DNA of 64,000 bases from NCBI GenBank assembly GCA_963752755.1, contig CAVVZJ010000002.1, forward strand, positions 103,715 through 167,714, read 5' to 3'. This stretch comes from CAVVZJ01 sp963752755. GTDB taxonomy: Bacteria; Planctomycetota; Planctomycetia; Isosphaerales; Isosphaeraceae. The notes under the pieces were generated by a model that saw only the letters and a list, made by a program, of their open reading frames with translations, ran no database searches and was not told the origin of the DNA. Shown here piece after piece: positions 17,454-26,696 of this stretch (position 1 is the first letter of the stretch; every line of letters starts with the position of its first letter). Both the position numbers and the translations under genes were made by a program.

Positions 17454-17858
17454 TCAACGCCAGACCCATTCCTCGACATCGGGTGCGATCCGCTCGGGAC
17501 ATCCCCGGAGGTCGTTCTGGAAGACCACCCGCTTGAAGACGTCATAGGGACAATGGACGCTGAACTTCAGGCGGATCAGATACCCACCGGAGCCGACCCG
17601 GCGGGCCTGGAGGGCAACAGCCTCATCCCATTCCGGAACCTCCTCGTCCTGGAGCCGAAACCAGACCGTCTCACTCACGGGCGGAAGGGCCTCGGCTAGG
17701 AGCAAGGTACCACCCAGGCTCAGATTGAGAATCGTAGCGGAACAGGTGCGGTGTTGCTCGCCGTCATGCCAGCAGAGTTCCGCTTCGATCTTCTCGACCG
17801 AATATCGTCGTGACGATCGCCGGTCATCGAACTTGGTAGAGCGGCGACGAAGAAACAT
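17454..17858 (-). CDS. PilZ domain protein
   Basis: The 134-residue protein is almost only a PilZ domain, the c-di-GMP-binding fold: RRSSRRYSVEKIEAELCW near the N-terminus supplies the RxxxR arginines, and ILNLSLGGTLLL supplies the (D/N)xSxxG motif, with Asn in place of Asp. The rest (VWFRLQDEEV, VALQARRVGSGGYLIRLKF) matches the PilZ beta-barrel. It may be a degenerate or working c-di-GMP receptor. It stands alone, head-to-tail with the SDR gene downstream. Confidence 0.75.
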   Translation of the reverse strand: MFLRRRSTKFDDRRSSRRYSVEKIEAELCWHDGEQHRTCSATILNLSLGGTLLLAEALPPVSETVWFRLQDEEVPEWDEAVALQARRVGSGGYLIRLKFSVHCPYDVFKRVVFQNDLRGCPERIAPDVEEWVWR

Positions 17859-18012
17859 GAGCGTGGTTCCAGGGTTCCAGAGTTCCGACCTGACTCCAGT
17901 ACCCTAGGTCATTTCTTGGGTGGAAGCATGCATTTTTTCCTCGGCTTCCCGGTTGCCCTGTTCGCCGCGTGAGGGCCGGGTTCAGAGGCGATTGGGGGCG
18001 GGTATCTCTGGT

Positions 18013-18066
18013 TGAGAAATGGGGATTGGCTCCGGTTCAAGGTGACCGGAGCCAGTCTCCGTTTCT
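18013..18066. repeat. Long hairpin in the 17859-18093 spacer
   Basis: Outer arms GAGAAA/TTTCTC (18013-18018, 18061-18066) and inner arms GGCTCCGGT/ACCGGAGCC (18027-18035, 18044-18052). It lies just after the stop of the thioredoxin-protease gene (read on the minus strand), so it may end that transcript. A related GGCTCCG sequence occurs near 4670. Confidence 0.6.
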
Positions 18067-18093
18067 CGGCCCGGAATGTTTCCGGAGAGCCGT

Positions 18094-19743
18094 TCAATTC
18101 CGCTGTCGATCGACGGCGCCACTGCTGATGGTCGCGGGCTCGACGGCTCGCCAGTGGTCGTCGGCTCGGGTCGTGGTGGGATGGCGGACCGGTGGGAGCG
18201 ATCGGACGCGGGTCGGGTTGTCGAAGTCGGGGGCCGCGAGGAACAGGTCGTTGCCGGCCGCGGCTTGATCCATCTCGTAACCGGCCGTGCGCGGACCCTC
18301 GGAACCTGCGGCCTCGGGAGCGGCGGGCGCGGTCGCCTGTTCCGCCAGGTCAATGCCCGACGCCGGGGCCGCCTTCCAGCGATAGCGACGCTCCGGCGCG
18401 ATCGACTCGGAGGCTTCTTGCTCCGAATCCTGGCTGGCGACCCGATCCACCTCGGGCAGGCGGACGCCCAGCATCTCGGGCGGGGGAATGGGCATGACTC
18501 GGGACTCGGCGACCTGCGGTGACTGGGCTCGGATCTTCGTGGCGTCAAGCGCTTCGCGACCACGGTCGTTGCGGGCGATGGCCTCACGTTCGGAAAGGGA
18601 TCGCGTGTCGTCGGTCGCGTAGCAGATCTGAAGCTTGTGGCGGTTCAGGAAGCGGTGGAGTGTACGGGGAGAGGCATACAGACCATGACCGTAGTGGCCG
18701 TCGTTGAAGTCGCAGACGCCAGCCAGGCGGCCGTCCATCGTGAAGAGGCCGCCGCCGGAACGTCCCTGAAGCGGCGGGTGGGAGCACTCGGTCCCCTCGT
18801 AAGCCTGCGACTGGAACCGGACCAGCGGGTTGGTGACGCGGGTCGTCCAGGCGGTGGCGTCGCGCCCTTCGGAGCAGCCGACCGTGTTGAGCTTCTGACC
18901 CTTCTGAGGCATCCAGCCCGGCGGTACGACCTTCGAAAAGGGCAACGACCGGCCGCCTGTTTTGACCCGGATCAGGCCGACGTCGCCGTCGAAGTCGTAG
19001 TCGATGACCTCGGCCGGGATGTTCGATTCGGAGGTCAAGACGTAGGGCGTTCGGTTCGGGGTATTGCTGTGACGAAGCCGGCCGTCGAAGAGGTCCACGA
19101 CCACCTTCAGCGGGAACTTCGAGGGCGGCAACGGCCTGGCAAGCTCCTCGATGTGGAAGATGTGGGCGCAGGTGAGGATGATCGCTTCCTCGTCGTTGCT
19201 GTGAATGATGGTGCCGGAGCCGAAGCCGATCGAGGGACGGGGGCGGGAGAGATGGTTGTAAACCTTGATGCGGACGACGGTTTCCCACGGGTCGAAGGTC
19301 TCGTCGGTGGAGGCGAGTTCCGGCTCGGCTTCCTCGCCGGGACCCTGGGCGCGGACGGTTGTGGGGCTCGGCTCGTCGGCCTGGGCGACGGTCGCGGCGG
19401 GCCGGTCGCGGTCCAGGCGGGCCTGGGCCTGCTTGTAGAGGTTCGCCAGATCCGAGGCGGGTCGATATCCGGAAACCCGGCCGAGTTCCCGGCCGCGGCG
19501 ATCGACGAACACGAACGTCGGATAACCCGTGACCTTGTAGCGCGCGGCCACGTCGGGTTGCTCGTCCACGTCGATGGCGCGGATCGGGTAGCCCTTGCGC
19601 TGCAATTCCTGCAAGGCCGGCCGCATGGCCTGGCACGGACCGCACCAGGTCGCCGTGAAGTCCAGGATCAGGGGGGTATCGTTCTCGCCCACCTCGGCGC
19701 CGGTCGTGACGAGGAGGGTCAGGACGAGGATGGCGCTGGTCAT
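18094..19743 (-). CDS. Thioredoxin-trypsin-like serine protease fusion, exported
   Basis: The 549-residue protein joins two catalytic modules. A short signal peptide or anchor (SAILVLTLLVTTGA) is followed by a thioredoxin fold with WCGPC at 33-37 and the cis-Pro segment TGYPTFVFVD. After a linker rich in Ala, Glu and Pro (about 120-155) comes a trypsin-like domain with TCAHIF (His194), DYDFDGDVGLIRV (Asp254) and QGRSGGGLF (Ser329), so the triad is complete. The last ~170 residues are low-complexity and unassigned. AGGAG lies ten bases before the start. A thiol-redox plus protease role in periplasmic protein quality control is inferred, not shown. Confidence 0.85.
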   Translation of the reverse strand: MTSAILVLTLLVTTGAEVGENDTPLILDFTATWCGPCQAMRPALQELQRKGYPIRAIDVDEQPDVAARYKVTGYPTFVFVDRRGRELGRVSGYRPASDLANLYKQAQARLDRDRPAATVAQADEPSPTTVRAQGPGEEAEPELASTDETFDPWETVVRIKVYNHLSRPRPSIGFGSGTIIHSNDEEAIILTCAHIFHIEELARPLPPSKFPLKVVVDLFDGRLRHSNTPNRTPYVLTSESNIPAEVIDYDFDGDVGLIRVKTGGRSLPFSKVVPPGWMPQKGQKLNTVGCSEGRDATAWTTRVTNPLVRFQSQAYEGTECSHPPLQGRSGGGLFTMDGRLAGVCDFNDGHYGHGLYASPRTLHRFLNRHKLQICYATDDTRSLSEREAIARNDRGREALDATKIRAQSPQVAESRVMPIPPPEMLGVRLPEVDRVASQDSEQEASESIAPERRYRWKAAPASGIDLAEQATAPAAPEAAGSEGPRTAGYEMDQAAAGNDLFLAAPDFDNPTRVRSLPPVRHPTTTRADDHWRAVEPATISSGAVDRQRN

Positions 19744-20489
19744 GCCGCTTGGACTCCTTTCCTCGGGTTCGTCCCGTCAGGTGGCGTCATCGAGGTGTCG
19801 GACGCTAAGTTGGTCCCGGGCTCGAAGGCGCGCACGCAACGAATCCGCCCTCGCCCGCCGGAAGGCCGTTGACGGCCGGCGGGCACGGACGAGGTTCGGG
19901 CCATCGGACGCAAGGTGCCGCGCCCGCAACCGATTCCGGCGCGGCGAGCCGCCCGCGAAGGCGACCGGCCGGCCGTTCCCGGAAGCGGAGGCGGCGTTGC
20001 CGATAGAAGGAGTGGCGGATTCTGGATGGGTGGACGAGCTTGCCGGGGTGGGATCCCGGCCCTTCCCTGGGCTGGCCTCGTGTCGGGGACCCGCCGGCCC
20101 CCCCTCGTGGGAGGCCGGTTCCCGACCGGCGTGGGGAAACCGGAGCCGGACCTGTCGTGACAGATCCGGAGCCGGGCCAGGCCGGGCGGTCCCGCGCTGA
20201 CCGGTCTCGCTCCTTCCGTGGCCCCGTGCGGCCGGGCCCTCATGACCCGCCCGTTCCGATCGACGGATGGCGTCGCGTTCACCGCGGTGGGCCTCTTTCT
20301 ACTCGGAGTCCGTCTGGCGTACCAGATCAGATTGTCGGCAAACTTCGCCGCCGACTTTCGCCGAATTCGGCCCTTTTCCCGGCCGCAATCCGGCCCGCCC
20401 CTGCGCCATCGTCAGGCGCCGCGAGGACGGTCGTGGAACGCTCCGGTTTTGTCGGTGTTGACGTTCCATTCCGGCCTGTGGGCCGAAGG
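19744..20489. other. Intergenic region without recognised features
   Basis: These 746 GC-rich bases separate the thioredoxin-protease start from the vWA-protein stop. Reading frames on both strands are present, but their sequences are Arg/Pro/Gly-rich and lack any domain or start signal. A weak inverted repeat (GAGCCGG...CCGGAGCC) lies near 20135-20170. The first ~100 bases should hold the protease promoter. Confidence 0.5.
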
Positions 20490-21551
20490 TCAGTCCGTTC
20501 CGTTCGGGGACTCCCGGCCGGCGCGGTAGGACCGCACATTGACATGGCGGTACGTGCCGCCGGAGTCGGCCGCAAGTTCCTGGAGGGGCGTCACGCCGCC
20601 GGCTGGAGGCGGGCCACTGCCAAACTCGATGGCGTGGACGCGCGATTCGCCGACCTCATCGCGAAGGATCTTCACGTCGTCGTAAGTCAGTTCCTGGCCG
20701 TCGGTGAGGAGGAAGACGACCTCGGGGTGGAAGTCGAGCGAGGTTTCCAGGGCCAGGCGGGGCCGGGTGCCGCCGTCGGGTCGGATGGCGGCCAGGCGGG
20801 TGCGCACCCGGTCCTTGTTGGCGGCGGTGGCGGGCATCAGGCCGGAACGGCCAGAGGCGTCGGGGAAGACGTTCGGGTTCAGGTTATAGAAGACGACGGC
20901 GAACCGAGCATCCGGCGGCAACTGGCCGAGGCTGGCAAGCAGCTCGCGCTTGGCCAGGTCGAGGGCGCGGTCGTTGATCATGCTGCCCGAGCAGTCGATG
21001 ACGTAGGCGAACGACCCGGCTCGCTCGCGGGCGCCGAAGAACTCGGTGGCCGGCCCGATGCCGCGGCCGATCCCGCCGCCGGAGCCGCCCCCCGAGCCGC
21101 CGCCACCGCCGGCGCCTGGGCCTGTTGACAGGCCCAGGCCGCTTGTCGCTGGCCCGGGCAGTGCACCGGGCGCCGACTCGACAGGCGGCGCCGTGGGCAG
21201 GATCTCGCTCAGGATCGCCTCGGCCGTGGCCTCGGCCGAGTCCGGCTGCGTTGCGTGCCGCGGCTCGGGCTGAACGGCGACCGTCGGCGCCAGGGCATCA
21301 CCCCCGATCTCCCCCGGTGCCCCACCACCCGATTCGGCCGGGGCCCGGTTATCGACCGGCCCGATCTCCGCATGCAGCACTCTCGGCCGGGGATGTTCCG
21401 AACGCGGCAAGGACGCCCCCACCGCCGCCAGGGTGGCCGCCACGACGAGCAAGAGCGCGTGGAACGTCGCCGAGCTTAACAAGGAACGAGGGTCCGTCAG
21501 CGGCGAACGCTGCGAGGGTTGTCGGACTTCGAGCGAATGATCCAGTTTCAT
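20490..21551 (-). CDS. TonB-like-anchored von Willebrand factor A protein
   Basis: The 353-residue protein has a cytoplasmic N-terminus, a single membrane helix (SSATFHALLLVVAATLAAVG, about 27-46), a long Pro/Ala/Gly linker with a GGGGGSGGGSGGG run, and then a vWA domain (about 185-345). The MIDAS is intact: DCSGSM, a later Thr region, and LLTDG. The layout (short N-tail, one helix, long flexible periplasmic linker) is that of TonB, but the C-terminal module is vWA. It ends the ExbB-ExbD-ExbD-led gene set. GGAAGG precedes the start. It may couple the ExbBD motor to a partner held by the metal-binding domain; that is inference. Confidence 0.8.
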   Translation of the reverse strand: MKLDHSLEVRQPSQRSPLTDPRSLLSSATFHALLLVVAATLAAVGASLPRSEHPRPRVLHAEIGPVDNRAPAESGGGAPGEIGGDALAPTVAVQPEPRHATQPDSAEATAEAILSEILPTAPPVESAPGALPGPATSGLGLSTGPGAGGGGGSGGGSGGGIGRGIGPATEFFGARERAGSFAYVIDCSGSMINDRALDLAKRELLASLGQLPPDARFAVVFYNLNPNVFPDASGRSGLMPATAANKDRVRTRLAAIRPDGGTRPRLALETSLDFHPEVVFLLTDGQELTYDDVKILRDEVGESRVHAIEFGSGPPPAGGVTPLQELAADSGGTYRHVNVRSYRAGRESPNGTD

Positions 21552-21709
21552 CCAGAATCCTTCCAGAGACAGGACGCATATCCCAGCACGACCTCGCCCG
21601 CGTTCGTGGCCGTCGGTGTCGGCCTCCAGCCTCGCTCCAACCGCGCTTCCAGCAACTCGCCCGGCAAGGGGCGATGGTCCCAGACGGCGACCGCCGTCAC
21701 AACGCCGAA

Positions 21710-21934
21710 TCAGGTGCAGTCATAGGCAAGAAAGAGGCCATCGGCAAACGGCACGAGGATGTCGTGACTGTATTCATCCTGTGTCACCAGGTCGATCGGC
21801 GCCCGCGGCGGCTCAAGTTTCCGGAGCCAGTCGAGTGCCTGCTTGATCGATGTCTGTCTCGCCAGGGCCGACGCGATCGGCTCGAACGCCTCCGGTGCGA
21901 GGTGGGCCCGGTTCTCAATGGGGAAGTCGAGCAT
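21710..21934 (-). CDS. Conserved hypothetical protein, 74 residues
   Basis: A small soluble protein without signal peptide. The sequence is balanced and protein-like: HLAPEAFEPIASAL, then ALDWLRKLEPP, then TQDEYSHDILVPFADGLFLAYDC at the end. The last stretch resembles short planctomycete proteins I know only as hypothetical. It sits in the same direction between the OB-like membrane protein (83 bases upstream) and the vWA gene (158 bases downstream), so it is probably in the same unit. Function unknown. Confidence 0.6.
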   Translation of the reverse strand: MLDFPIENRAHLAPEAFEPIASALARQTSIKQALDWLRKLEPPRAPIDLVTQDEYSHDILVPFADGLFLAYDCT

Positions 21935-22017
21935 CAGGCAAGCTCCGACGGAATGGCCTCAACCCTCCGAGGCGAGAGCACCGAAGTTTGCGTTCTCTCT
22001 TCCTTTACGGAGTTCGA

Positions 22018-22674
22018 TCAGGAGGAGGTCGCTCCATCCCCATTTTTCGCGTTCGCGTCGTCTTCTTCCAGGAAGTTGGTGGCGCCACGAGGCGGCCGGC
22101 TCGTCGGCGTACGTGCTTGAATCTGAAGCCAGGCCATCAGGAGGGCCAGACTGGCCACGACCGAAACCCCGGCCGTCCAGTAAAGCCAGCTCGGGAGCTG
22201 GACCGAACCCACCTCCTTCGCTGGAGGCCGGAGGAGCCGGGGCGGCGACCCACCAACGACCAGGGGGGCCAGTCGGGGGCCGTCGCCGCCTTCGTAACGG
22301 AGGCGACGCAGAAACGTGCCGGTAAAGGCGACCGATTGACCGGGTCGAGCCGTCGAGCGTTCCTCACGCTCGGAGGTCGGATAAACCAGGCAAATCGGGT
22401 TATCGCCGGGGGTCCGGAGCCACAGCTCGGTCAAGGGCGGAAACGCGCCGAAGGCTGGTTGAGCGAAGCGGCGGACGACCACCCCGTGGACCTCGACGCG
22501 ATGGCCCTGATACAACTCAGGATGATCCCAGAGGTCGCGGAAGCGGACCGGCTTGACTTCCTGCTCCGACGCTTCGAGGGCCTTGCGATAGGCCGGCAGG
22601 TCGGTTGTCGTGAGGCGCGTGTTGTCGGTCGAGGCCGACAGGACCACGACCAGCAAGGGGAGGCAGGGCGTCAT
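22018..22674 (-). CDS. Exported single-helix protein with predicted OB-like domain
   Basis: 218 residues: a signal peptide (TPCLPLLVVVLSAS), a domain of about 110 residues that reads as a small beta-barrel (DHPELYQGHRVEVHGVVVRR, GQSVAFTGTFLRRLRY), a membrane helix (LYWTAGVSVVASLALLMAW, about 167-185) and a polar cytoplasmic tail. GHRVEVHGVV is the kind of strand seen in OB-fold proteins. The start overlaps the stop of the second exbD by four bases (ATGA), so translation is coupled. No named family recognised. Confidence 0.7.
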   Translation of the reverse strand: MTPCLPLLVVVLSASTDNTRLTTTDLPAYRKALEASEQEVKPVRFRDLWDHPELYQGHRVEVHGVVVRRFAQPAFGAFPPLTELWLRTPGDNPICLVYPTSEREERSTARPGQSVAFTGTFLRRLRYEGGDGPRLAPLVVGGSPPRLLRPPAKEVGSVQLPSWLYWTAGVSVVASLALLMAWLQIQARTPTSRPPRGATNFLEEDDANAKNGDGATSS

Positions 22675-23186
22675 GGTCCTCCCCCTGCCCCGATCGGGGC
22701 CGCCAACCGGATCGAGGCAACGCCAGCCAGGTTCATCGCGCCGATCAAGCGGGCGGCTTCCTCGTAGCGGAGGCCGTCGTCGGCCAGCAGGCGGACCCGG
22801 ACCGGCTGACCCTGGACCAGGGCCACATACGCCTTGAGCCGCTCGCCCAGCTTCTCCGCATTGACGACGGGCGTGCCTGCCAGGACGAGCCGGCGGAGGT
22901 GGCCCGCCGGATCGGCCTCGGCGAGGACCATCAGGTCGGTCTCCAGACCCAGGTCTTCCTGAGGTTTCGGTGGCGCTTCGGCCCCGGGACGTCGGGGCAA
23001 GGCGGCGGGAGCCGCGGGCAGGTAGAGGTCGATCCGGGTCTCGCTTGAGGGGGCCTGGAAGGTCAGGATGAAGAACGCGAGCAGTTGAAAGGCCATGTCG
23101 AGCATCGGCGTGACCGGAAAGGGCACGTCGCCCGCCTCGACCGGACCGCCACTGCGCCGGGGCCGGTTCAAACCGGGTCGGCTCAT
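22671..23186 (-). CDS. exbD: ExbD/TolR family protein (second copy)
   Basis: 171 residues. ExbD/TolR proteins form, with ExbB/TolQ, a proton-driven motor in the inner membrane. Here the helix PFPVTPMLDMAFQLLAFFIL (about 23-42) carries the essential Asp (in MLDM), followed by a periplasmic domain with DLYLPAAPA and the C-terminal VRVRLLADDGLRYEEAARLIG that matches the ExbD beta-fold. It overlaps the first exbD by four bases (ATGA at 23183-23186) and the downstream gene likewise. Two different ExbD proteins in one unit suggest a heteromeric ExbD pair. Confidence 0.85.
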   Translation of the reverse strand: MSRPGLNRPRRSGGPVEAGDVPFPVTPMLDMAFQLLAFFILTFQAPSSETRIDLYLPAAPAALPRRPGAEAPPKPQEDLGLETDLMVLAEADPAGHLRRLVLAGTPVVNAEKLGERLKAYVALVQGQPVRVRLLADDGLRYEEAARLIGAMNLAGVASIRLAAPIGAGGGP

Positions 23187-23656
23187 GGCCCGACCTCCCG
23201 CACGACGACCAGGGTGAATCGCGCGAAGCCGTGCGCCTGCGCCGCGGTCAAGGCCCGGCGAACCGCTCCGTAGGACGCCTCCCGGTCTGCCCGGACGACG
23301 ACCACCGTGGGCAGTTCCTCGGCCGGGCCCCCCAGGGCCTTTTGCTGTTCGCGACGCTCCCGCGCCTGCTGAGCCCACCACGCCTCGGCCGCGGGACCGA
23401 TCAAGGCGCGGTCGTCATCGAGGAGCAGGCGTCCCTGGGCATCGATGGCCACGACAAGACGTTCGAGGGCGATGTCCGAACCGGGCAAGGCCGCGGGAGC
23501 CACCGGCAGGCGGATCTCGCGGGCCGCCCCTTCGACCTGGGTGCCGAAGTGGATCAGCATCATGAAGAACGTGATCAACTGGAGGACCACGTCGAGCAAG
23601 GGGGTCAGATTCGGATCGAGCCGGTCGTCGCGACGTGCTCGGCGTCGGCCTGGCAT
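23183..23656 (-). CDS. exbD: ExbD/TolR family protein (first copy)
   Basis: 157 residues. The membrane helix LTPLLDVVLQLITFFMMLI (about 18-37) holds the conserved Asp. The periplasmic part has the usual REIRLPVAPAAL and IDAQGRLLLDD strands and ends VVVVRADREASYGAVRRAL..., close to canonical ExbD. The start at 23656 gives MPGRRRARRDDRLDPNLTPLLD; longer readings go into out-of-frame exbB sequence. It lies four bases after the exbB stop. With exbB and the second exbD it forms a complete motor. Confidence 0.87.
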   Translation of the reverse strand: MPGRRRARRDDRLDPNLTPLLDVVLQLITFFMMLIHFGTQVEGAAREIRLPVAPAALPGSDIALERLVVAIDAQGRLLLDDDRALIGPAAEAWWAQQARERREQQKALGGPAEELPTVVVVRADREASYGAVRRALTAAQAHGFARFTLVVVREVGP

Positions 23657-23660
23657 CGGT

Positions 23661-24485
23661 TCAGGACTCCGGCCGGTTCGGAGGCAAGGCGGGCCGGCCC
23701 GGACTGGCCGGGTTGCCCACGGCGACGGCCAGCGGGTGCGGCGCACGGACGCCGGGAGCGAACTGGTCGAGCAAGGACTCGGACGCCATCGCCACCTCCA
23801 GCGAGAGCCGGGCGATCCGGTTGCGGAAGACGGCGTAGAAGGCAATCGCCGGGACCGAGATCCCGATCCCTTCGAGCGTCGCGATCAGGGCCGTCGAGAT
23901 CCCGGCTGCAAGCTGGCTCGCCTGCGGCGACTGGCCCGCCTCGGCGATCACGCTGAAGCTCAGGATCATGCCGTAAACGGTGCCCAGGAGGCCGATCATC
24001 GGGCCCAGCGTGCCGACCGTGGCGAGGTACGTCGTGCGGTGCTCCATCTCCATCGTGACGTCCTCGTTGGCCATCTCCATGGCCCGCTGCGCCGCGGGAA
24101 GACCGGCGGGCAGGCGTCGGACACCGGCCGACAGCACGCGGGCCAGGAACGACGTGCTGGCCGTCAGCCGGCCGAACGCCTCATTGTACTTCTTCTGCGT
24201 GAGGAGGTCCGCCACCTCCTCCACCAGGCGCTCCGGGATCGCCACCCGTCGCCGATATTCGAAGAACATCCAGGCGACCAGGGCGATCAGGTAAAAGGAC
24301 AGCCCGAGGATCACCAGCGTGATCAGATTGCGGACCAACCAGCTCTGGAAGGGCTCGACGTAGGCCGCCCCCGCGCCTTCGTCGGCACCGGTCTCCTGAG
24401 CCCAGGCGACCGCGGGAACCACCAGCGCAAACCAGGCCGCGGTCAGCCAGGCCGCGACCGGGAGGCGACGTGGGCACGTTCTCAA
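23661..24485 (-). CDS. exbB: MotA/TolQ/ExbB proton channel family protein
   Basis: 274 residues, with signal peptide (VAAWLTAAWFALVVPAVAWA), a first membrane helix (LITLVILGLSFYLIALVAWM), a cytoplasmic loop, and two C-terminal helices. Family motifs are YLATVGTLGPMIGLLGTVYGMI and GISTALIATLEGIGISVPAIAFYAVF. The start is TTG 24485, chosen because GGGGGAGG lies ten bases upstream and the signal peptide begins just after; an ATG at 24587 also exists. It is the first gene of a six-gene run (exbB, exbD, exbD, OB-like, 74-aa, vWA), divergent from the ABC operon. Confidence 0.88.
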   Translation of the reverse strand: MRTCPRRLPVAAWLTAAWFALVVPAVAWAQETGADEGAGAAYVEPFQSWLVRNLITLVILGLSFYLIALVAWMFFEYRRRVAIPERLVEEVADLLTQKKYNEAFGRLTASTSFLARVLSAGVRRLPAGLPAAQRAMEMANEDVTMEMEHRTTYLATVGTLGPMIGLLGTVYGMILSFSVIAEAGQSPQASQLAAGISTALIATLEGIGISVPAIAFYAVFRNRIARLSLEVAMASESLLDQFAPGVRAPHPLAVAVGNPASPGRPALPPNRPES

Positions 24486-24744
24486 AGGCGTCGGCCTCCC
24501 CCAGCATTCCTGCCCGGCCAGGCCGGGCGAGACGTAATCCCTCACCCCATCAAGCTTAGCCAATACCGACGGAACCGACAACGCCACGTGAGCGAAGTCG
24601 GCGCGCGGTCCCTGACCCCCGAGGTCCGATCGGCTCCGCCGGTTTGGGCCGCCGACATTGGCATCGTGGAAACCTCGACTCTCTCGCTACAATGGACGAT
24701 GCCGGCCCGCGGTGGGGCCGTCGAAGGGACGCGGGCGGGAAGCG

Positions 24745-25747
24745 ATGCCGATCATCGAGGCGAGACGGTCTGACCAAGATCTACCGGGTCTTCCAGAAGC
24801 GGGAGGGCCTGCTCGGGGCCTTGCGCGGGCTCTACCGCCGCGAGTACCGCGAGGTCCGGGCCGTCGACGACGTCTGCTTCTCGATCGAGCCCGGCGAGAT
24901 GGTCGCCTTCCTCGGCCCCAACGGCGCCGGCAAGACGACCACCCTCAAGATGCTCTCCGGCCTGATCTACCCGACGCAGCGGCGACGCCCGCGTCCTCGG
25001 ACTTCGTCCCCTGGGACCGCGAGGACGCCTTCCGCCGCCAGTTCGCCCTCGTCATGGGCCAGAAGAACCAGCTCTGGTGGGACCTGCCCGCCGCCGACAG
25101 CTTCCAGCTCCACCGGGAGATCTACTCCATCCCCGACGACCAGTTCCGCCAGACCCTCGGCGAGCTGACCGAGCTGCTCGGCGTCGAGAAGCTCACCCGC
25201 CAGGCCGTCCGCGAGCTGTCCCTCGGCGAGCGGATGAAGATGGAGCTGATCGCCGCCTTGCTCCACCAGCCCCAGGTCCTCCTGCTCGACGAGCCGACGA
25301 TCGGCCTCGACGTCGTGGCCCAGGTGACGATCCAGAAATGCCTGCGCGAGTACCACGCGCGCCGCGGCGTGACCATGCTCCTGACCAGCCACTACATGCG
25401 CGACGTCGAGGCCCTCTGCGACCGCGTCCTCGTCATCACCCACGGCCAGCTCGTCTATCGACGGCGAACTCTCCGGCCTCTCCGAACGCTTCGGCCACAC
25501 CAAGCTCGTCCGCATCGAGTTCGCCGACGGCGAGTCCCCGACGGACCTCGAACGCTTCGGCGAGGTCACGCGCATCGCAAGGGCCCGGAGGCCGATCTGA
25601 AGGTCGAGCGCTCGCGGGTCGCCGAGGTCCTCGGGGCGCATCCTCGACCGCCACGCCGTCGCCGACATCAGCGTGCAGGACCCGCCGCTGGAGCAGGTCA
25701 TCGCCCGCGTCTTCCAGGAGCGCCAGGCCGGCCAGGATGCCGCCTGA
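24745..25747 (+). pseudogene. ABC-2 exporter ATP-binding protein, broken by at least six indels
   Basis: Across three frames one can read a complete ABC ATPase: KIYRVFQKREGLLGALRGL at the start, Walker A GPNGAGKTTT, the signature ELSLGERMKMEL, Walker B LLLDEPTIGLD, the switch His in LLTSHYMRD, and a C-terminal tail DPPLEQVIARVFQER. Breaks lie near 24765, 24980, 25005, 25458, 25578 and 25637; most are one extra base, one is a missing C. The residues between breaks are perfectly family-like. It resembles the ATPases that accompany paired DUF990-type permeases. It is the first of a three-gene unit. Confidence 0.8.
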
Positions 25748-25860
25748 CCCATGACACCGCTCGATGACCACCACCGCTCGAGCTCCGTCACGACACCCGC
25801 GAGCGCCATCCGCCGTCATCGCCAGTCGGGGTCCGCCCGCGCGGACGGCTTCGTCGGCCT

Positions 25861-26690
25861 GTGCGGAAGTATGGCAAGATCTTCCGCGTCTCGCTCGTCG
25901 AGCGGATGACCTACCGCGCCGACTTCCTCCTCGGCACCTTCCTCCGCTTCCTGCCGATGCTCACGACGATCCTGCTCTGGCAGGCCATCTACGCCGGCGC
26001 CCGGGAGACATCCGGCCAGACAAGGGCGAGACCTCTCCGGCTTCAGCTACGACGAGATGATCGCCTACCTCCTCCTGGTGAACATCAGCCGGATGTTCTC
26101 CAGCATGCCCGGCCTGGCCGGCGGCATCGCCCGCGACATCCGCGAGGGGACGCTCAAGAGATACCTCCTCCAGCCGATCGACATGATCGGCTACCTCGTC
26201 GTCCTACCGCATCGCCCACAAGATCACGCTACATCATCTCCTCGGCTCTCCCCTACGCCGTCCTCTTCTTCCTCTGCCGGGGCTACTTCGACGGCCTCGT
26301 CCCGACCGACGCCTGCACCTGGCTCGGCTACGCCGCCTCGCTCCTCCTGGCGTTCCTGGTCGGCTTCTTCTTCGAGGCCAGCGTGGGGATGGTCGGCTTC
26401 TGGTTCCTGGAGGTCACCTCGCTGCTCTACATCGTGATGACCCTGAACTTCTTCATCTCCGGCCACATGCTCCCGCTCGACCTGCTGCCGCAGCCCTGGG
26501 ACGGGTCTCCTGAAGTTCCTGCCGTTCCAGTACATGGCCTATTTCCCGGCCGTGTCTTCCTGGGCAAGATCCAGGGCTGGGCCCTGGTCGTCGGCCTGCT
26601 CGAGCAAGCGGCCTGGGCCATCTTCTTCGTCCTGCTGGCCGCTGGCTCTACCGGCGGGGCCTGAAGCGCTACAGCGCCTTCGGAGGTTGA
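25861..26690 (+). pseudogene. ABC-2 type permease 1, broken by several indels
   Basis: This is a six-helix permease of the ABC-2/DUF990 type. Starting at GTG 25861 (RKYGKIFRVSLVERMTYRAD), it continues in other frames as SYDEMIAYLLLVNISRMF, REGTLKRYLLQPIDMIGYLV, IISSALPYAVLFFLCRGYFD, and FEASVGMVGFWFLEVTSLLY, ending GLKRYSAFGG at 26690. Breaks lie near 26015, 26037, 26206, 26232, 26505, 26555 and 26643. The conserved LLQPIDMIGYLV loop is typical of this permease pair. The next permease begins seven bases later. Confidence 0.75.
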
Positions 26691-26696
26691 CCGCCT

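Noticed and set aside
19740..20282. 180-residue minus-strand frame in the spacer before the protease gene
   Set aside because: Arg/Pro/Gly-rich, no domain, no ribosome site; typical of noncoding GC-rich sequence.
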